Of a DNA stretch of 64,000 nt, positions 63,497 to 64,000 are shown piece by piece; positions within the stretch are counted from its first letter, which is position 1; every line of letters starts with the position of its first letter. Origin of the DNA: Phyto melanocephala (taxonomy: Eukaryota > Arthropoda > Insecta > Diptera > Rhinophoridae); NCBI GenBank assembly GCA_941918925.1, contig OW799233.1, positions 58,309,841 to 58,373,840 of the forward strand, given 5' to 3'. The translations under genes were made by a program, and so were the position numbers. The notes under the pieces were generated by a model. It saw only the letters and a program-made list of their open reading frames with translations, made no database searches and was not told the DNA's origin.

Positions 63497-64000
63497 TTTC
63501 TCTTTTTTATACCCGCCACCAAAAAAATGGTGGGGGTATATTCATTTTGTCATTCCGTTTGTAACACATCGAAATATCCATTCTAGACCCCATAAAGTAT
63601 ATATATTCTGAATCGGGGTTTGATTTGATGACGATCTAGCTATGTCCGTCCGTCTGTCCGTCTGTTGAAAGCACGATAGAGGTCGCACCGAAAAAGCTAG
63701 GGGGCTCAAATTTTGCCAGAATCTTTCTTATAGACAAGGTTTGTTTGGTATTGAAAATGGGCTAAATCGGAATATTAGGAAGAGAGTTATAGCTCGAAAA
63801 GCAAGAGTAGGTCGAAAAAACCGTGTCCTTCTAACATCGAATAAAATGGAATTGTGTCCAAACGGATAAACGTAGAGTCATGAAACTTCGGATATATATT
63901 TCGCGAGTCAAAAGAATATTTCTCCCCAAAAATTGCTTAAATCTATGCATTAGAAAAGGAGTTATAGGTCAAAATGTACGAAAATTTATACCGATCAGTG
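63497..64000. repeat. Dispersed fly-type repeat with hairpin end
   Basis: TTTTTTATACCCGCCACC then AAAAAAATGGTGGGGGTATA forms a strong hairpin (ATACCC.CCACCA with TGGTGG.GGTAT), followed by TTTTGTCATTCCGTTTG and the GTCCGTCCGTCTGTCC block common in fly genomes. The first 60 bp are the inverse of 20740-20800. It is cut by the window end. Confidence 0.75.

Overview
The window reads as transposon-rich, AT-rich chromosomal DNA of a higher fly (Brachycera, probably a calyptrate or tephritid relative). The grounds are the element families present (LOA, Jockey/CR1, I, RTE, BEL/Pao and Ty3 relatives with insect-type protein motifs), a fly-type dispersed hairpin repeat ending TATACCC..CCACC, and no prokaryotic gene structure. 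I found no intact host gene, tRNA or rRNA. Almost every protein-like stretch belongs to a mobile element, and most are broken. Clade names rest on motif recognition, not on a database search.

Layout. 1-862: 3' end of a LOA-type non-LTR element (family B). 863-18860: a Jockey-like element (called Jockey-B here) holding a LOA element (family A, with a 16-bp target duplication); a second Jockey/CR1-like element (J-A) lies inside family A's ORF1. Almost 8.9 kb of this three-layer nest is duplicated in tandem at about 99.9 percent identity (947-9815 and 9824-18702). 18816-25370: small repeats, an unrecognised coding remnant split by a TTAA-flanked MITE, and a decayed transposase-like gene with a short intron and its own inserted MITE. 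26038-27636: a decayed hAT-type transposase.

28325-38554: a young BEL/Pao LTR retrotransposon on the minus strand, with near-identical LTRs and an AATAT target duplication. It has a 3-kb leader carrying about 20 regularly spaced hairpin repeats, and an extra zinc-knuckle ORF after pol. It sits in the last codons of a CR1/Jockey-like fragment. 38700-39950: Ty3-type protease/RT remnant (minus). 40190-48100: a Jockey element (Jockey-C) interrupted by a full-length but decayed LOA-B copy (12-bp target duplication), which is itself interrupted by a 5'-truncated RTE-type element with an open reading frame (13-bp target duplication). 48150-52000: a CR1-like element (minus) interrupted by a 2.1-kb internally deleted Ty3-type LTR element (5-bp target duplication). 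52236-55075: a third LOA-B copy (minus). 55433-57060: foldback and diverged tandem repeats. 57376-62404: a lightly damaged I-type element with RNase H. 62696-63023: a 328-bp hAT-type MITE with a perfect 8-bp target duplication. 63497-64000: dispersed hairpin repeat.

The elements do not form a pathway; they record successive insertions. Target duplications, and reading frames that resume across each insertion, give the order of events. The least ordinary signals are the hairpin array in the BEL leader, the second nucleocapsid-like ORF of that element, the recent tandem duplication of a nested mosaic, and the intron-containing DDE-like gene.
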